From Gymnorhina tibicen (taxonomy: Eukaryota; Chordata; Aves; Passeriformes; Artamidae): a DNA stretch of 64,000 nt. The position numbers and the translations under genes were made by a program. Below the pieces are notes generated by a model. That model did not search any database. It was not told the DNA's origin and saw nothing but the letters and a program-made list of their open reading frames with translations. This document shows, piece after piece, positions 22,630 to 32,699 of this stretch (position 1 is the stretch's first letter; the number at the start of each line of letters is the position of its first letter). Where the stretch lies: the NCBI GenBank assembly GCA_013399875.1, contig VXAZ01003466.1:289487-353486 (forward strand). Direction: 5' to 3'.

Positions 22630-23008
22630 GTCCTGGCCTCGGCCATGGATGGTCCTGACCTTGTCCCTGCAGTGTCCTGAGCGTGGCCATGCATCGTCCT
22701 GGCCTTGTCCATCCATTGTCCTGATCTGTCCCTGCCGTGCCCTGCCGTTGTCCCTGCTGTGCCCTGCCCTTGTCCCTGCCCTGTCCTGATCTGTCCCTGC
22801 CGTGCCCTGATCTGTCCCTGCCGTGCCCTGATCTGTTCCTGCCCTGTCCTGCCCTTGTCCCTGCCGTGCCCTGATCTGTCCCTGCCCTGTCCTGATCTGT
22901 CCCTGCAGTGCCCTGCCCTTGTCCCTGCCGTGCCCTGATCTGTCCCTGCCCTGTCCTGCCCTTGTCCCTGCCATGCCCTGATCTGTCCCTGCCGTGCCCT
23001 GCCCTGGG
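22630..23008. repeat. 21/22-bp minisatellite, about 17 copies
   Basis: The array alternates CCCTGATCTGTCCCTGCCGTG (21 bp) and CCCTGCCCTTGTCCCTGCC-type (about 22 bp) units. The left end is more degenerate (GGCCTTGTCCATCCATTGTC), while the centre and right are near-identical. Stop-free frames on the minus strand encode spurious GTAGTRAGQGR-like peptides. Confidence 0.93.
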
Positions 23009-23514
23009 CCGTGCAGAGGAAGCTGAGGCTCCCCCGTGAGCCATCCCTACAGGGACCAGCCTTCTGGAAATCCAAACCCAGCTGGTGGGAGAGGAAAGGA
23101 GAGCAGTGCAGGAAAACCAGTCCAGTAATTAAAGGAGACTGGTCACTGCAGGAATAGGACAGAATCTGTGGCACTGGGGAGCAGCCTGTGCTGGGTGGGG
23201 ATGCTGATGGCCCAAGGTTTGCTTTTGCTCCAAAGGGAAACAAAAACCAACAGAAAAAAAGTAATAAACAAAATGTAGGAAATCAATTTAAAATGGCAAA
23301 AGGGAAAATGCTAATTAAGGAATGAACATTACACAACTGAAATCAAACATTAAAATAAAAGCCACTGTGAGTGGGAATGGTTGTGTGTGATCTGTCACTT
23401 TGAAATCGATCTTGTCCGCCACAACATCTCACTTGGATTCATCCCCTGGGGATGGAACTTTGTCCTCGCTCTGTTCCCATGTTTCCATGTTCACTGTCCT
23501 ACAGAGAGCAGGGG
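23009..23514. other. Unique stretch with A-rich block
   Basis: It is A-rich and CpG-poor at about 23230-23400 (GGAAAATGCTAATTAAGGAA) between two large minisatellites. No repeat family is recognised. Confidence 0.35.
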
Positions 23515-24010
23515 GGTCCCAGGGGACAGCCCTGGGCACTGTGTCCCCAGCCTGGCACCTCCTGCACGGCCCCAGGGGACAGCCCTGGGCGCTGTGTCCC
23601 ACAGGGACATCCCTGGGCGCGGTGTCCCCAGCCTGGCACTTCCTGCATGGCCCCAGGGGACAGCCCTGGGCACTGTGCCCCACAGGGACATCCCTGGGCG
23701 CTGTGTCCCGCAGGGACATCCCTGGGCGCTGTGTCCCACAGGGACAGCCCTGGGCGCTGTGCCCCACAGGGACAGCCCTGGGCACTGTGCCCCCAGCCTG
23801 GCACCTCCTGCATGGCCCCAGGGGACAGCCCTGGGCACTGTGCCCCCAGCCTGGCACCTCCTGCATGGCCCCAGGGGACAGCCCTGGGCACTGTGCCCCC
23901 AGCCTGGCACCTCCTGCATGGCCCCAGGGGACAGCCCTGGGCACTGTGCCCCACAGGGACATCCCTGGGCGCTGTGTCCCCAGCCTGGCACCTCCTGCAG
24001 GCCCCCAGGA
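23515..24010. repeat. Minisatellite with 28- and 53-bp units
   Basis: Short units (CACAGGGACATCCCTGGGCG-type, 28 bp: starts near 23713, 23741, 23769) are interspersed with 53-bp units that carry an extra 25 bp (CCAGCCTGGCACCTCCTGCA; starts 23821, 23874, 23927). All three plus-strand frames are open across most of the array, as are minus frames, which explains several 150-317 codon ORFs. Confidence 0.95.
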
Positions 24011-24111
24011 GTCTCTCCAGGGCCTGGACTCTGCAGAGCTCCCAGTACTGGCCCGGGCTGGTCCCACCTGGAGAGCTGCATGGAAATCAGGCAGCAGAGG
24101 GATTTGTAGGT

Positions 24112-24160
24112 GAATTTTAGGGTCCGCTCCAACCCAACCATTCTCTGATTCCATGAGTTT
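24112..24160 (+). mobile_element. CR1-like 3' tail remnant
   Basis: AATTTTAGGGTCCGCTCCAA followed by CCAACCATTCTCTGATTCCA matches the last part of a CR1 3' end. The remainder is absent or too diverged to see. Confidence 0.6.
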
Positions 24161-24255
24161 TCCAGGCACCCCCTTGGAAGTGCCGTGGTTTCCTGCTCTC
24201 TGAACCGCGTCAGCACCGGCTGCTGCCCAGCCTCGTACCTGGGTGTGTGCCCCAC

Positions 24256-24394
24256 CCTGGCAGTGCCCCGGGCCAGGCTGGACACGGGCTGGGAACAGCC
24301 TGGGACAGTGGGAGGTGTCTCTGCCCTGGCAGGGGTGGCTCTGGGTGGGATTTAAGGTCCCTTCCCACCCAAACCATTCCATGATTCTATGATT
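24256..24394 (+). mobile_element. CR1 LINE 3' end, group A
   Basis: GGGCCAGGCTGGACACGGGC, GACAGTGGGAGGTGTCTCTG and the terminal CCATTCCATGATTCTATGAT define an intact 3' end on this strand. Confidence 0.88.
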
Positions 24395-25215
24395 TAATAT
24401 TTTTCCTCAGGCCTGTGGCTGAGACCAAGGAGCCAGAACTTCTCGGGGAATGCGTTTTGATGGATCTGTTTGCTGGGAGGGCTTTGGGACTGATTTAGTT
24501 TCAGCTGCTGCTCCAAGGGCAGGATTTACGGCGCTGTCACCGGGGCCGCTGGTCTCGCTCCCGTCTGTGCTCTGACCCCGTGCAAAGCTGGTTCTTCAGG
24601 AAGACAAACAGGCACGGGGTTAGTGCCCAAACATTTTCCACCTGACAAGAACTGTTGCGGATTAAGGAGAAAAGAAAAATCACTTCCTTTTGTTTTGCCA
24701 GGGAATTCAAATGCTCTAAGATTTAGTGTAACACGGGATCTGCTTAAGTGGTAATTGTTCTTTGTTTCAAACTACATCAATTTGCAGCTGGAACACTATG
24801 GCTGTCACTGGAAATGCTTTGTAAATTTATTTACAGGCAGCAGGAAAGTGAAGAAGCACTCAGACAGAATTTTAAATACAAATTGCTTCAAGGTACAATT
24901 TCCTCCAATTGCTGTAATGTGCATTATGAATTTAATTTCAGTACATTTCTGCTATATAATAACCTGATTTGGAAGTATAAATGCAAATTAAATTTAAATA
25001 ACCTATAATTTTTAATGCGATGTTTTATAAATATTTACTGTGGGGGTCTTATTGCATCAAGGAGGCCTTAAAGTGAGCAGCTCGTGGCAAAGGCAAGGTC
25101 ATCCCTTCCCTGGCTGTGCCGAGGCTGTCACGGACAGGGTCTGTCTGCGCCTCAGCTCCTCGGTCTGAGGGGATCATGGCAGTGACACCCCAGTGCTCCC
25201 AGGATTCCGCAGTTT
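24395..25215. other. Unique stretch, AT-rich block
   Basis: From about 24640 to 25065 the sequence is AT-rich and CpG-poor (GTAAATTTATTTACAGGCAG, AATTAAATTTAAATAACC). The 86-codon ORF here has no recognisable domain. Candidate noncoding element. Confidence 0.38.
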
Positions 25216-25328
25216 GTCCCAGAATCCCGGGATCCCAGAATCCCTGCAGCTGGAAAAGCCCTCCCAGACCAAGCAGTGCCCGATGCCCACCTTGTCCCCA
25301 GCCCAGAGCCCTGAGTGCCCCCTCCAGG
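25216..25328 (-). mobile_element. CR1 group C head, first of two tandem copies
   Basis: AGAATCCCGGGATCCCAGAA, TGGAAAAGCCCTCCCAGACC and TCCCCAGCCCAGAGCCCTGA form an inverted CR1 3' end. It stops at CCTCCAGG immediately before the N. Confidence 0.85.
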
Positions 25329-25329
25329 N
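25329..25329. other. Single N between duplicated CR1 heads
   Basis: The sequences just left and right of this base begin the same CR1 3' end 97 bp apart. It is either a small real tandem duplication or an assembly join of two haplotypes or reads. Confidence 0.95.
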
Positions 25330-25795
25330 TCCCAGAATCCCTGCAGGTGGAAAAGCCCTCCCAGACCAAGCAGTGCCCGACCCCCGCCTTGTCCCCAGCC
25401 CAGAGCCCTGAGTGCCACCTCCAGGAATTCCTGGGACACCTCCAGGGATGGGCACTCCAACCCTCCCTGGGCAGCCCCTGCCAAGGCCTGAGCGCCCTTT
25501 CCATGGGGAAATTCCTGCTGCTGTCCAGCCTGAGCCTCCCCTGGCCCAGCCTGAGGCCGTTCCCTCTCCTCCTGTCCCTGTTCCCTGGGAGCAGAGCCCG
25601 ACCCCCCCGGCTGCCCCCTCCTGTCAGGGACTTGTGCAGAGCCACAAGGGCTCCCCTGAGCCTCCTTTGCTCCAGGCTGAGCCCCTTTCCCAGCTCCCTC
25701 GGGAATTCTTCCCTCGGGAATTCTCCCTTTCCCAGCTCCGTTCCCTGCCCTGCTCCAGCCCCTCCAGGTCCCTCCTGCTCTTCCCTGTAACTCCA
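25330..25795 (-). mobile_element. CR1 LINE fragment, group C
   Basis: It starts with TCCCAGAATCCCTGCAGGTG, repeats the 25216 head, then continues through GGAATTCCTGGGACACCTCC, CTTTCCATGGGGAAATTCCT and TTGTGCAGAGCCACAAGGGC to CTCCAGCCCCTCCAGGTCCC. It is closely similar to 15641-15998 and extends further in the CR1 5' direction. Confidence 0.88.
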
Positions 25796-26162
25796 GGCAA
25801 GGCAAACTGGGAGCCGATGGCCGGGCTGGGCTCACCAAGCTCTGCCTTGTTTTAAACGCCTGCCTTGTCCCTGCCCTCCGGCAGAAATAATTCCTGCTTT
25901 TTCCGTGTCATCGGTGAAACACTGAAGAAAATTGGTTCGACACTGAACTTCTCTGATAAAGGTAAAGTTTGTTGCATGGTGGTTTTTTCATTTTAAATAA
26001 CTGACAGATGGGTAGTTTTAAATGGATTTAGTACGTGATGCAATTATTTCAGAACAATAAGCACTATTTAAGATTATTTAATAATGTTATAATAAAATAT
26101 AGCAACAGCAATAATAAAATACTATAAAAATTTTTTAAAAATTAGGATTTTTTTATAATTAA
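25796..26162. other. Short unique stretch, strongly AT-rich right half
   Basis: From about 25960 to 26162 the sequence is AT-rich (ATTATTTAATAATGTTATAA). The group A CR1 tail follows directly at 26163, consistent with CR1 insertion into AT-rich DNA. Confidence 0.4.
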
Positions 26163-26305
26163 CAGAATCCCAGACTGGTTTGGGTTGGAAGGGACTTTAA
26201 AACTCATCCAGTCTCACCCCTGCCATGGCAGGGACACCTCCCATGACCCCAGGGTGCTCCCAGCCCCAGTGTCCAGCCTGGCCTGGGACACTGCCAGGGA
26301 TATGA
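26163..26305 (-). mobile_element. CR1 LINE 3' end, group A
   Basis: CAGAATCCCAGACTGGTTTG, GGAAGGGACTTTAAAACTCA and GCCATGGCAGGGACACCTCC are the inverted 3' end, truncated after GGGACACTGCCAGGGAT. Confidence 0.88.
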
Positions 26306-26947
26306 AGGGATGCTGCAATTCTCACACCAAGGAACGTCCCCACCTGATGTCCTGGCAAGGAGCCGTGCCCTGAGGGACAGTGGATGTCCGGGAGAGCTGA
26401 CATCAGTTTTCAGCCCAGGTTTCCCTGCTTCCACCCGGGCCTGGAGCAGGACTAAAGGAAAATGCCGGATGCAGGGGTGGAATCTGGAGCTGGAATCTCT
26501 GCTCTGAGCCTGCGGTGCCCTCCCAGCTGGGAGCTTCCCAGGGAGCAGCACGGGCAGGGAGATGTTCCCTAACATTTGGAGGAGTTTGTTTTGCAGATTT
26601 TTTTAAGCTACTGCAGTTGAAAATAAATAAATACTGAAGGGCAATTTTAGCAGCGTGATTCTAATTTGTTTAATCAGATTATGTTGTTTTCTTCACTGCT
26701 GCCTTCTAATTTGGATATATGAAGATGAAATTAATATTGGATTCTCATATTTATTCAGACTTAATGAGATGACTGGAATGGGTTGCCAGAACGGAGTCTT
26801 TTAAATGTGGCTAAACTACACTTCCCGGGAGGTGTCTTCCATGAGGGCCTCATTCCCCCCTGAAGTTTAGGAAAATGCCCCAAAAGGTCACTTTTGTTCC
26901 TTGTGATTTCAGAATTGTGACATCAGCAGCTGATACAAGACTTAACA
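26306..26947. other. Unique stretch, AT-rich right half
   Basis: From about 26580 to 26800 the sequence is AT-rich and CpG-poor (CTAATTTGTTTAATCAGATT). No repeat or exon is recognised. Confidence 0.35.
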
Positions 26948-27207
26948 GCACCAAACACGAGAGGGAATGGCCTTAAGCTGAAGGAGGGCAGGGCTGGATG
27001 GGATATTGGGAACTGGGAATTCCTGGCTGGGAGGGTGGGCAGGCCCTGGCACAGAGTGCCCAGAGCAGCTGTGGCTGCCCCTGGATCCCTGGCAGTGCCC
27101 AAGGCCAGGCTGGACACTGGGGCTGGGAGCAGCCTGGGACAGTGGGAGGTGTCCCTGCCATGGCAGGGGTGGGATGGGATGGGATTTGAGTCCCTTTAAC
27201 CCAAACA
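26948..27207 (+). mobile_element. CR1 LINE fragment, group A, tail missing
   Basis: GGAATTCCTGGCTGGGAGGG, GCAGGCCCTGGCACAGAGTG and AGTGGGAGGTGTCCCTGCCA are group A sequence. It ends at CCCTTTAACCCAAACAGC without the usual ATTCTGTG tail. A small GGGAT repeat (GGGTGGGATGGGATGGGAT) lies just before the end. Confidence 0.85.
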
Positions 27208-28216
27208 GCAGCTCCAGAGCTGCCACCCCACCAGCCCCTCCCGCTGGAAATGAACATTCCGCAGCTTCCAGGGTGAGCTGTGTCCTCCAGGCGGGTCCGT
27301 GGCTCAGGGGGTTCCCTGCAGTGCCTGTGAACCCCTGCCCAGCCCGGAGCCATGGAGCAGGGCCGGTGGGGACAGGAGTGTCCCTGTCCCGGGCACGGGC
27401 ACGGGCACGGGCCCTGCTCAGGGCGGGTTCGTCGGGATCCCGGGGTGCTCGGGGTGCCCGCGGCAGACATTCCGTGTAATTACTGCGGGGTTCCGGCCGA
27501 CTCTTCCTTAGCATCCCTGAGCAACGCTCCACCTGATTATCTCCATTGTGAATCCAGCCTTGTCTATCCGATAATATTTCCCACTCAATCAACACATGCC
27601 TCCAACTTGTAATTATCTTGGGAAATGTTTTCATAATGTACAACCCTTCACCTTTTTGCTGTGCTGATTTATTGCCTCCGAGTTAAACCTTGATGTTCAA
27701 TTTCCCGGCGTTGTTATTAACATCTCCTGCTAGAGAAAATAATTCCGCTGAAATTTCATGGGAAAATGAATCAAAACATGGTGATATTTACACACGGCCT
27801 TTTAATCATTTCAAACATAGAGAAGTTTTTGATTTAAAATTACAGTAATTTTATTTCAATTGTCCTTGGTATTATCCCCAGCCATAATTAGGAATATCCA
27901 CAGAATTAACCGGCTGGCAGCTCCTTCCACGAGCAGTAAATAACACCTCAGGTAGAAAGAAACACCAATTGCTGGTTTGAATACCAGGATCCTGCAGCTT
28001 TTTAGTAACAAGGAGCTTGGATCGACGTCTTCGCTTTTTGTTTGGAGTCGGGAGCGACGGAAAAGGAGTGAGACACAAGCGCTCCCCTTGCCAGCACAGA
28101 TCCCATTCCAGGCTGGGAATCTGCCTCTCTCCGGGCTCTTCCTCTGCATCAAGGAAGATTTGGAACGTGCTGAACCCAGCAGGGCAGCGGGGCTCTGCAG
28201 GCATTTGCACACCTGA
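27208..28216. other. Unique stretch including a strong AT-rich candidate element
   Basis: GC-rich to about 27480, then AT-rich and CpG-poor from 27490 to 27960, with CTCCATTGTGAATCC (SOX-like), CTATCCGATAATATT (GATA-like) and CTTTTAATCATTTC. A minus-strand ORF at 27872-28210 includes a basic KKRRRRSK run but has no recognised domain. Confidence 0.4.
27391..27412. repeat. (GGGCAC)n short repeat
   Basis: Three and a half GGGCAC units in a row. Confidence 0.85.
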
Positions 28217-28542
28217 GTCACGGAATCAAGGAATCGCAAATCCCAGAATGAGGGAACCACAAACCCCAGAATGAGGGAACCACAAATCCCAGAATGAGGG
28301 AACCACAAACCCCAGAATGAGGGAACCACAAATCCCAGAATGAGGGAACCACAAATCCCAGAACGAGGGAACCACAAATCCCAGAATCAAGGAATCACAA
28401 ATCCCAGAATCAGGGAATCACAAATCTCAGAATCAGGGAACCACAAATCCCAGAATCAAGGAATCACAAATCCCCGAATCAGGGAATCACAAATCATAGA
28501 ATGAGGGAACCACGAAGCCCAAAATCAGGGAACCACAAATCC
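28217..28542. repeat. 23-bp minisatellite next to a CR1 tail, about 14 copies
   Basis: ACCACAAATCCCAGAATGAG-type units repeat at 23-bp spacing (ATGAGGG at 28271, 28294, 28317), with more diverged copies (GAATCACAAATCCCAGAATC) toward 28540. The array abuts the inverted 3' end of a CR1 at 28543, and its unit resembles CR1 tail sequence (CCCAGAATC). Confidence 0.93.
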
Positions 28543-28675
28543 CAGAATCACAAAATCGAGGAATCATAAAATGGTTTCGGAGGGAAGCTCCTTAGCTCCC
28601 ACCTTGTTCCACCCCTTCCAAGGGCAGGAGCCCTTTCCACTCTCCCAGGCTGCTCCAAGGGAAGCGTGCAAAGGG
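28543..28675 (-). mobile_element. CR1 LINE 3' end, group A, diverged
   Basis: GAATCATAAAATGGTTTCGG, GGGAAGCTCCTTAGCTCCCA and CACTCTCCCAGGCTGCTCCA follow the inverted group A order with substitutions. Confidence 0.75.
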
Positions 28676-29829
28676 AAGAGGTGTTAGGGAGCTGAGGGCC
28701 CAAAGGGCCCAGATCTCCCCCTGGAAGCTCCACCCCTGCACCCAGAAGAAGGGATCTTCCTCCTGTTATCCCAAAGGCCTCCTTGCAGTGAGGTGACTGT
28801 GCCCTCAGGGATCCTGGAATCGGGGGTTTTTGCTTCGCTTGCCCTCCCAAAGGGGCGTTCTCTGCCTGCAGCTCCCGGACGAGGCGTGCGGGCTCAGGGT
28901 CCGTCCCTCCGTGTCTCCGTGCCCTGGCTCTGTTTGGATCCGGAGCTGGAGCGCAGGCGATGCACACACAGCTGGTGGAGCTCCATAAAAAGCAAAACCT
29001 GCTCAGCTCATCCAAAGCCCAATCAGCTTCCATCATCGCCGAGCCGGGGTGGGAGAACGGAGCGGGCGCAGGGCCAGGACTGATCAGAGCAGATTGGGAC
29101 GGATGACCCTCATTTCACCTCCTATGAATCCAATAAAAAAAATGTTGTTACACTTTAATGCATTATCTGTCATGATAATGAAATTTTATTTACCATTTCC
29201 GGGAGCATTTTCCCTCTCAGAGATCCTCCTGGAACGAGCAGCCCAGCTGAGTCCCGGGGCTCTGCGGGAGCTGCCAAGCAGCGGGAAGAGGCTCCGTGTG
29301 GATGCCTGGTGTTGGAGACACGGTTCCTGCAGAGCTGTTCTGCTCTGGCTCTGTTGGTTTGTTTGTTTTCCAGGATGCAGCAGAACCTGCTGAAAGTCCA
29401 GAGAGGGGGGAAAGCTGGGAATGAACAACTCAGGTTGTCCTCAGCTGCACCCCGTGGCTCCTGGGATGCACCTCTGGCACCTCCTGCTCGGGCAATCTCC
29501 CCCCAGGCTCCCTCTGGCTGCCCCACAGCATTTCCCTTTCCCAGCAAGAGCTTCTCCCTCTCCAGGCCCATCCTGGAGCCCCGAGAGCTGGGCTGCTGTT
29601 TCCCAGTGGCCCTCTGGCACTGCACAGCTGTCGGCCGCCTCTCGCTCCATCCCAGGATTTTGTTTTCCTGACGTCCTTCTCTGGCTCCCTCCTCCACCTC
29701 TGCTTCCCACCATTTCCCTGCTTAAAACATCTCCTGGTTCCTGTGACAGCTTTGCCTGAGCTCTGCCTCGTGCCCTTTAGGATGTGGTTTCCCTGCCTCC
29801 CGTGGACTGGCTGGACCCGACGATCCCGT
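28676..29829. other. Unique intergenic stretch
   Basis: Mostly GC-rich. A CpG-poor AT-rich core at 29110-29210 (CACTTTAATGCATTATCTGT, GATAATGAAATTTTATTTAC) looks like a candidate conserved element. No repeat or exon is recognised. Confidence 0.38.
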
Positions 29830-29885
29830 GATTGGACTTGATGAGTTTAGAGGTTTTCTCCAACCTAAATGACTCCAGTATTTCT
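29830..29885 (+). mobile_element. CR1 LINE 3' end remnant, group D
   Basis: GATTGGACTTGATGAGTTTA, GAGGTTTTCTCCAACCTAAA and TGACTCCAGTATTTCT match an old CR1 3' end (ttggacttgatgatcttaga...). Confidence 0.7.
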
Positions 29886-30617
29886 TTCCTCCCCAGTGTT
29901 TCTCTACCCTTTCCCCGGTTCCAGCCTCCTATTTCATTTACTTCAGCTCATTTTAAATAACCCACAGGGCTTGTGCTTCCACAGCACCAACACAGGCAGC
30001 GTTCCCTGGCTGTCCCTGGGCCAGGCCAGCGCAAGGCCAGACCCAGTTACACCCCAACAGCTACAAAAATGTTCAACAGCTTATCCTAAGATGCTATTTA
30101 CTCCCCTTTTCCTCTCTAGCAGTCTGCTGATGCAGTGATCCGTAAAACTTATGAGAAATATTTATAAAGGTGACAGCCCTGACATGGAGAATTAAATCCC
30201 AACACCAGAATGTGCCAATTTAGTGGCTTATGAAGTTCAAGTGAAAAACCCCACAAAAACCAGATGAAGAACTGTCACAGCTGAGGAAAACAAGCATATG
30301 AGGGGAATTAGAGCTCTGGGCTTGCTGTGTGTGGCAGAGCAGGGGAGGATGATGTGAGCCAGGGCCAGGTGGGCCTGCGGAGGCAGAGGTGCTCCCGTGG
30401 TGCACAAAAGAGATGATGAAGCAGCAAAAACAACGCACCACAGGCACAGAATTTTTTATTTTTTTACGTAAGAGAATAACAGGATTTGTCCTGTGGGAAG
30501 GGCAGGCAGAGCCAACACCCGTCCCACATCCCAGAGGGCGCGCGCTGCTGCCGCCGGAACTGCACGGACTCTGCCCTGGGGAGCAAGGGCCCTTCCAGCA
30601 CCGCTGTGCCAGGGTCC
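29886..30617. other. Unique intergenic stretch
   Basis: An AT-rich, CpG-poor zone lies at about 30130-30300. No repeat family or exon is recognised before the 41-bp array. Confidence 0.35.
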
Positions 30618-30786
30618 CACCCAAACTGGGAGTGGGGCACCCCAAACCCAGCCGAGCACACCCAAACTGGGGCTGTGGCACCCCAAACCCAGCCGAGCAC
30701 ACCCAAACTGGGGCTGTGGCACCCCAAACCCAGCCGAGCACACACAAACTGGGAGTGGGGCACCCCAAACCCAGCCGAGCACACCC
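30618..30786. repeat. 41-bp minisatellite, about 4 copies
   Basis: GCACCCCAAACCCAGCCGAG recurs at 30637, 30678, 30719 and 30760 (41-bp period), followed by CACACCCAAACTGGGGCTGT or the variant GGGAGTGGG. It is not in frame with itself (41 is not a multiple of 3). Confidence 0.95.
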
Positions 30787-30850
30787 GGCTGGCGCTGCAC
30801 CGGCTGCGCCGGTCCCGCGGGGGTGCCTTGGTAACAAATTGTACAGGAGA

Positions 30851-31073
30851 TTCAGAACCACAGAGCCATTCAACCATGGAGTGCCCTGTGTTGGAAGGGA
30901 CCCTAAATCCCACCCATTCCCACCCCTGCCATGGCAGGGACACCTCCCACTGTCCCAGGCTGCTCCCAGCCCCAGGGTCCAGCCTGGCCTTGGGCACTGC
31001 CAGGGATCCAGGGGCAGCCACAGCTGCTCTGGGCACCCTGTGCCAGGGCCTGCCCACCCTCCCAGCCAGGAAT
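30851..31073 (-). mobile_element. CR1 LINE 3' end, group A
   Basis: TTCAGAACCACAGAGCCATT is the inverted tail, followed by GGAAGGGACCCTAAATCCCA, GCCATGGCAGGGACACCTCC and CACCCTGTGCCAGGGCCTGC, ending at CTCCCAGCCAGGAATAA. Confidence 0.9.
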
Positions 31074-31899
31074 AACGAGATTGTTACCAAAAGGGGCTGT
31101 TTTAAAGAGAAACCAAAGCTCTGGAGCAGCGTGCACGGGTTTATTCGTGTTACTGATCTGCACAGAGGGGCCGTTCTTCAGGAGCTGTTAATTGGGGTGA
31201 GCAGCAGTCGGTGCTGAAGGGGCCCCTCGGGGCAGCACAGGAGTCCAAAGGCAACTTGAACAGGCGAGAAAAGCAGAGCCTGAGACTGGAGACTGCTTCC
31301 ACAGGAATATTCTTTGTTTCTTTTTGCATAAATTACTAAAATGTACTAAAAGTTACAATTTCATGTGATAGAAACGTGTCTGTTGAGGCTGATTTTGGTG
31401 CTGGAAGCAAGAGTGCAAACTAACTGTGAGCACACGTGGGTGTTATTCACCAAGGTTTTTAATGATCCGAGCTTCTTGTAACTGGGTTTGTGGAAAAGTT
31501 TTTCACTGGAAACTCATTTGTGCATGAAATCTGATTATTTCTTGGGATAGACTCTGACAGAGTAACTGAAATAAGTGACCTCAAACATTCCTAAATGCTG
31601 TGCTCCAGGAGATAACCTTTCTGTTTCTCTCAGTGTTACACGGGATGAAGGCGAATGCGCATTGCTGCCTTCATTACTCACCCAGAGGCTGTGAGAGAAG
31701 GGGAAACTGGGAAGCTCTTCACTGGTGCGGCAGGGCTCTCCCATAATTGGGTCTAAATAATTGTGCATCCTACCTGTGTGCTGCTCAGAGCAGGAATTAA
31801 ATCACTCTGCAAGTGCTACCTCTGCTCTCCAAGGGATGCTCTTCTGTCCGTCACCGCAGAGCATCTGCAGCCAGCAGCTCCCTGTCACCTCTCTTGTCC
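31074..31899. other. Unique stretch, AT-rich core
   Basis: From about 31300 to 31600 the sequence is AT-rich and CpG-poor (GCATAAATTACTAAAATGTA). No repeat family or exon is recognised. Confidence 0.35.
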
Positions 31900-32025
31900 C
31901 CAGCAGCCCCAGGGACCCCCAGAGCCACAGCAGGGCACCCCCAGAGCCCAGCAGGGACACCCCCAGAGCCCAGCAGGGACACCTCAGAGCCCAGCAGGGA
32001 CACCCCAGAGCCCAGCAGGACACAG
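31900..32025. repeat. 21/22-bp minisatellite, about 5 copies
   Basis: CCCAGAGCCCAGCAGGGACAC-type units; AGCAGGG starts at 31929, 31950, 31972 and 31993. It merges into the block duplicated at 33426. Confidence 0.9.
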
Positions 32026-32080
32026 AGCACGGTCCTTTGCAGTGGTAAGGACTCCACCCCAGATGATGTGTGAGATACCC
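32003..32080 (+). repeat. Duplicated block, copy 1
   Basis: GCCCAGCAGGACACAGAGCA, GGTCCTTTGCAGTGGTAAGG and GATGATGTGTGAGATACCC match 33426-33503 in the same orientation with about three differences. This is either an unrecognised interspersed repeat or a local duplication. Confidence 0.85.
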
Positions 32081-32129
32081 GGGCTCTGCCGGGCTGTGCA
32101 GTCCCTGCCCTGGCCCAGCAGGATGGGCT

Positions 32130-32345
32130 TGGGTGTGTCCCTGCTGAGTCCCTGTCCTGTGTCACTGCTGAGTCCCTGCCCCGTGTCCCTGCTCAGTCCC
32201 TGTCCCGTGTCACTGCTCAGTCCCTGAGTCCCTGTCCCGTGTCCCTGCTCAGTCCCTGTCCCTGTATCACTCCTCAGTCCCTGTCCCTGTCACTGCTCAG
32301 TCCCTGTCCCTGTGTCCCTGCTCAGTCCCTGTCCCTGTCACTGCC
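32130..32345. repeat. 24-bp minisatellite, about 8-9 copies
   Basis: CTGCTGAGTCCCTGTCC/CTGCTCAGTCCCTGTCC units have 24-bp spacing (CTSAGTCCCTG at 32144, 32168, 32192, 32216), becoming irregular to the right. Confidence 0.92.
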
Positions 32346-32485
32346 GCGTCCCCCTCTGCTCCCCTCTCTCAGGTGGTGACAGGATCTCAGCGAGCCTGGG
32401 AGCGCGCCCTGGACACACCCAGGGCAGGGGGAGGCATCCTCTGCCAGGGTTTATCCCCTGAATTAACCACTGGGAATGGGGCTTG

Positions 32486-32582
32486 AGCCTGGTCTCGTGG
32501 AAGCTGTCCCTGCCCAGGGCACGGCTTGGGGCGGGATGGTTTTGAACTCCCGTCCAGCCCAAACCAGTCCAGGATTCTGTGA
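32486..32582 (+). mobile_element. CR1 LINE 3' end, group A
   Basis: GAGCCTGGTCTCGTGGAAGC, CCCTGCCCAGGGCACGGCTT and CAGCCCAAACCAGTCCAGGA followed by TTCTGTGAA form a short intact 3' end. Confidence 0.78.
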
Positions 32583-32643
32583 AACTGCAGATGTGCAATG
32601 ATTTTACTTCCAGATTCCTGTTTTCCTCCTGGGACAGCCTCGG

Positions 32644-32684
32644 TGTCCCTGCTGTCCCTGCTGTCCCTGCTGTCCCTGCTGCCC
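32644..32684. repeat. 9-bp short tandem repeat
   Basis: TGTCCCTGC repeats four times without change. Confidence 0.92.
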
Positions 32685-32699
32685 GGGCCCTGCTCCGGA

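Noticed and set aside
23381..24382. Several long ORFs (up to 317 codons) on both strands
   Set aside because: They are produced by the stop-free 28/53-bp minisatellite. Frames are open in parallel on both strands, and the peptides are simple repeats.
28217..28542. Regular 23-bp repeats resembling a CRISPR array
   Set aside because: There are no unique spacers; units are contiguous and the context is vertebrate CR1 DNA.
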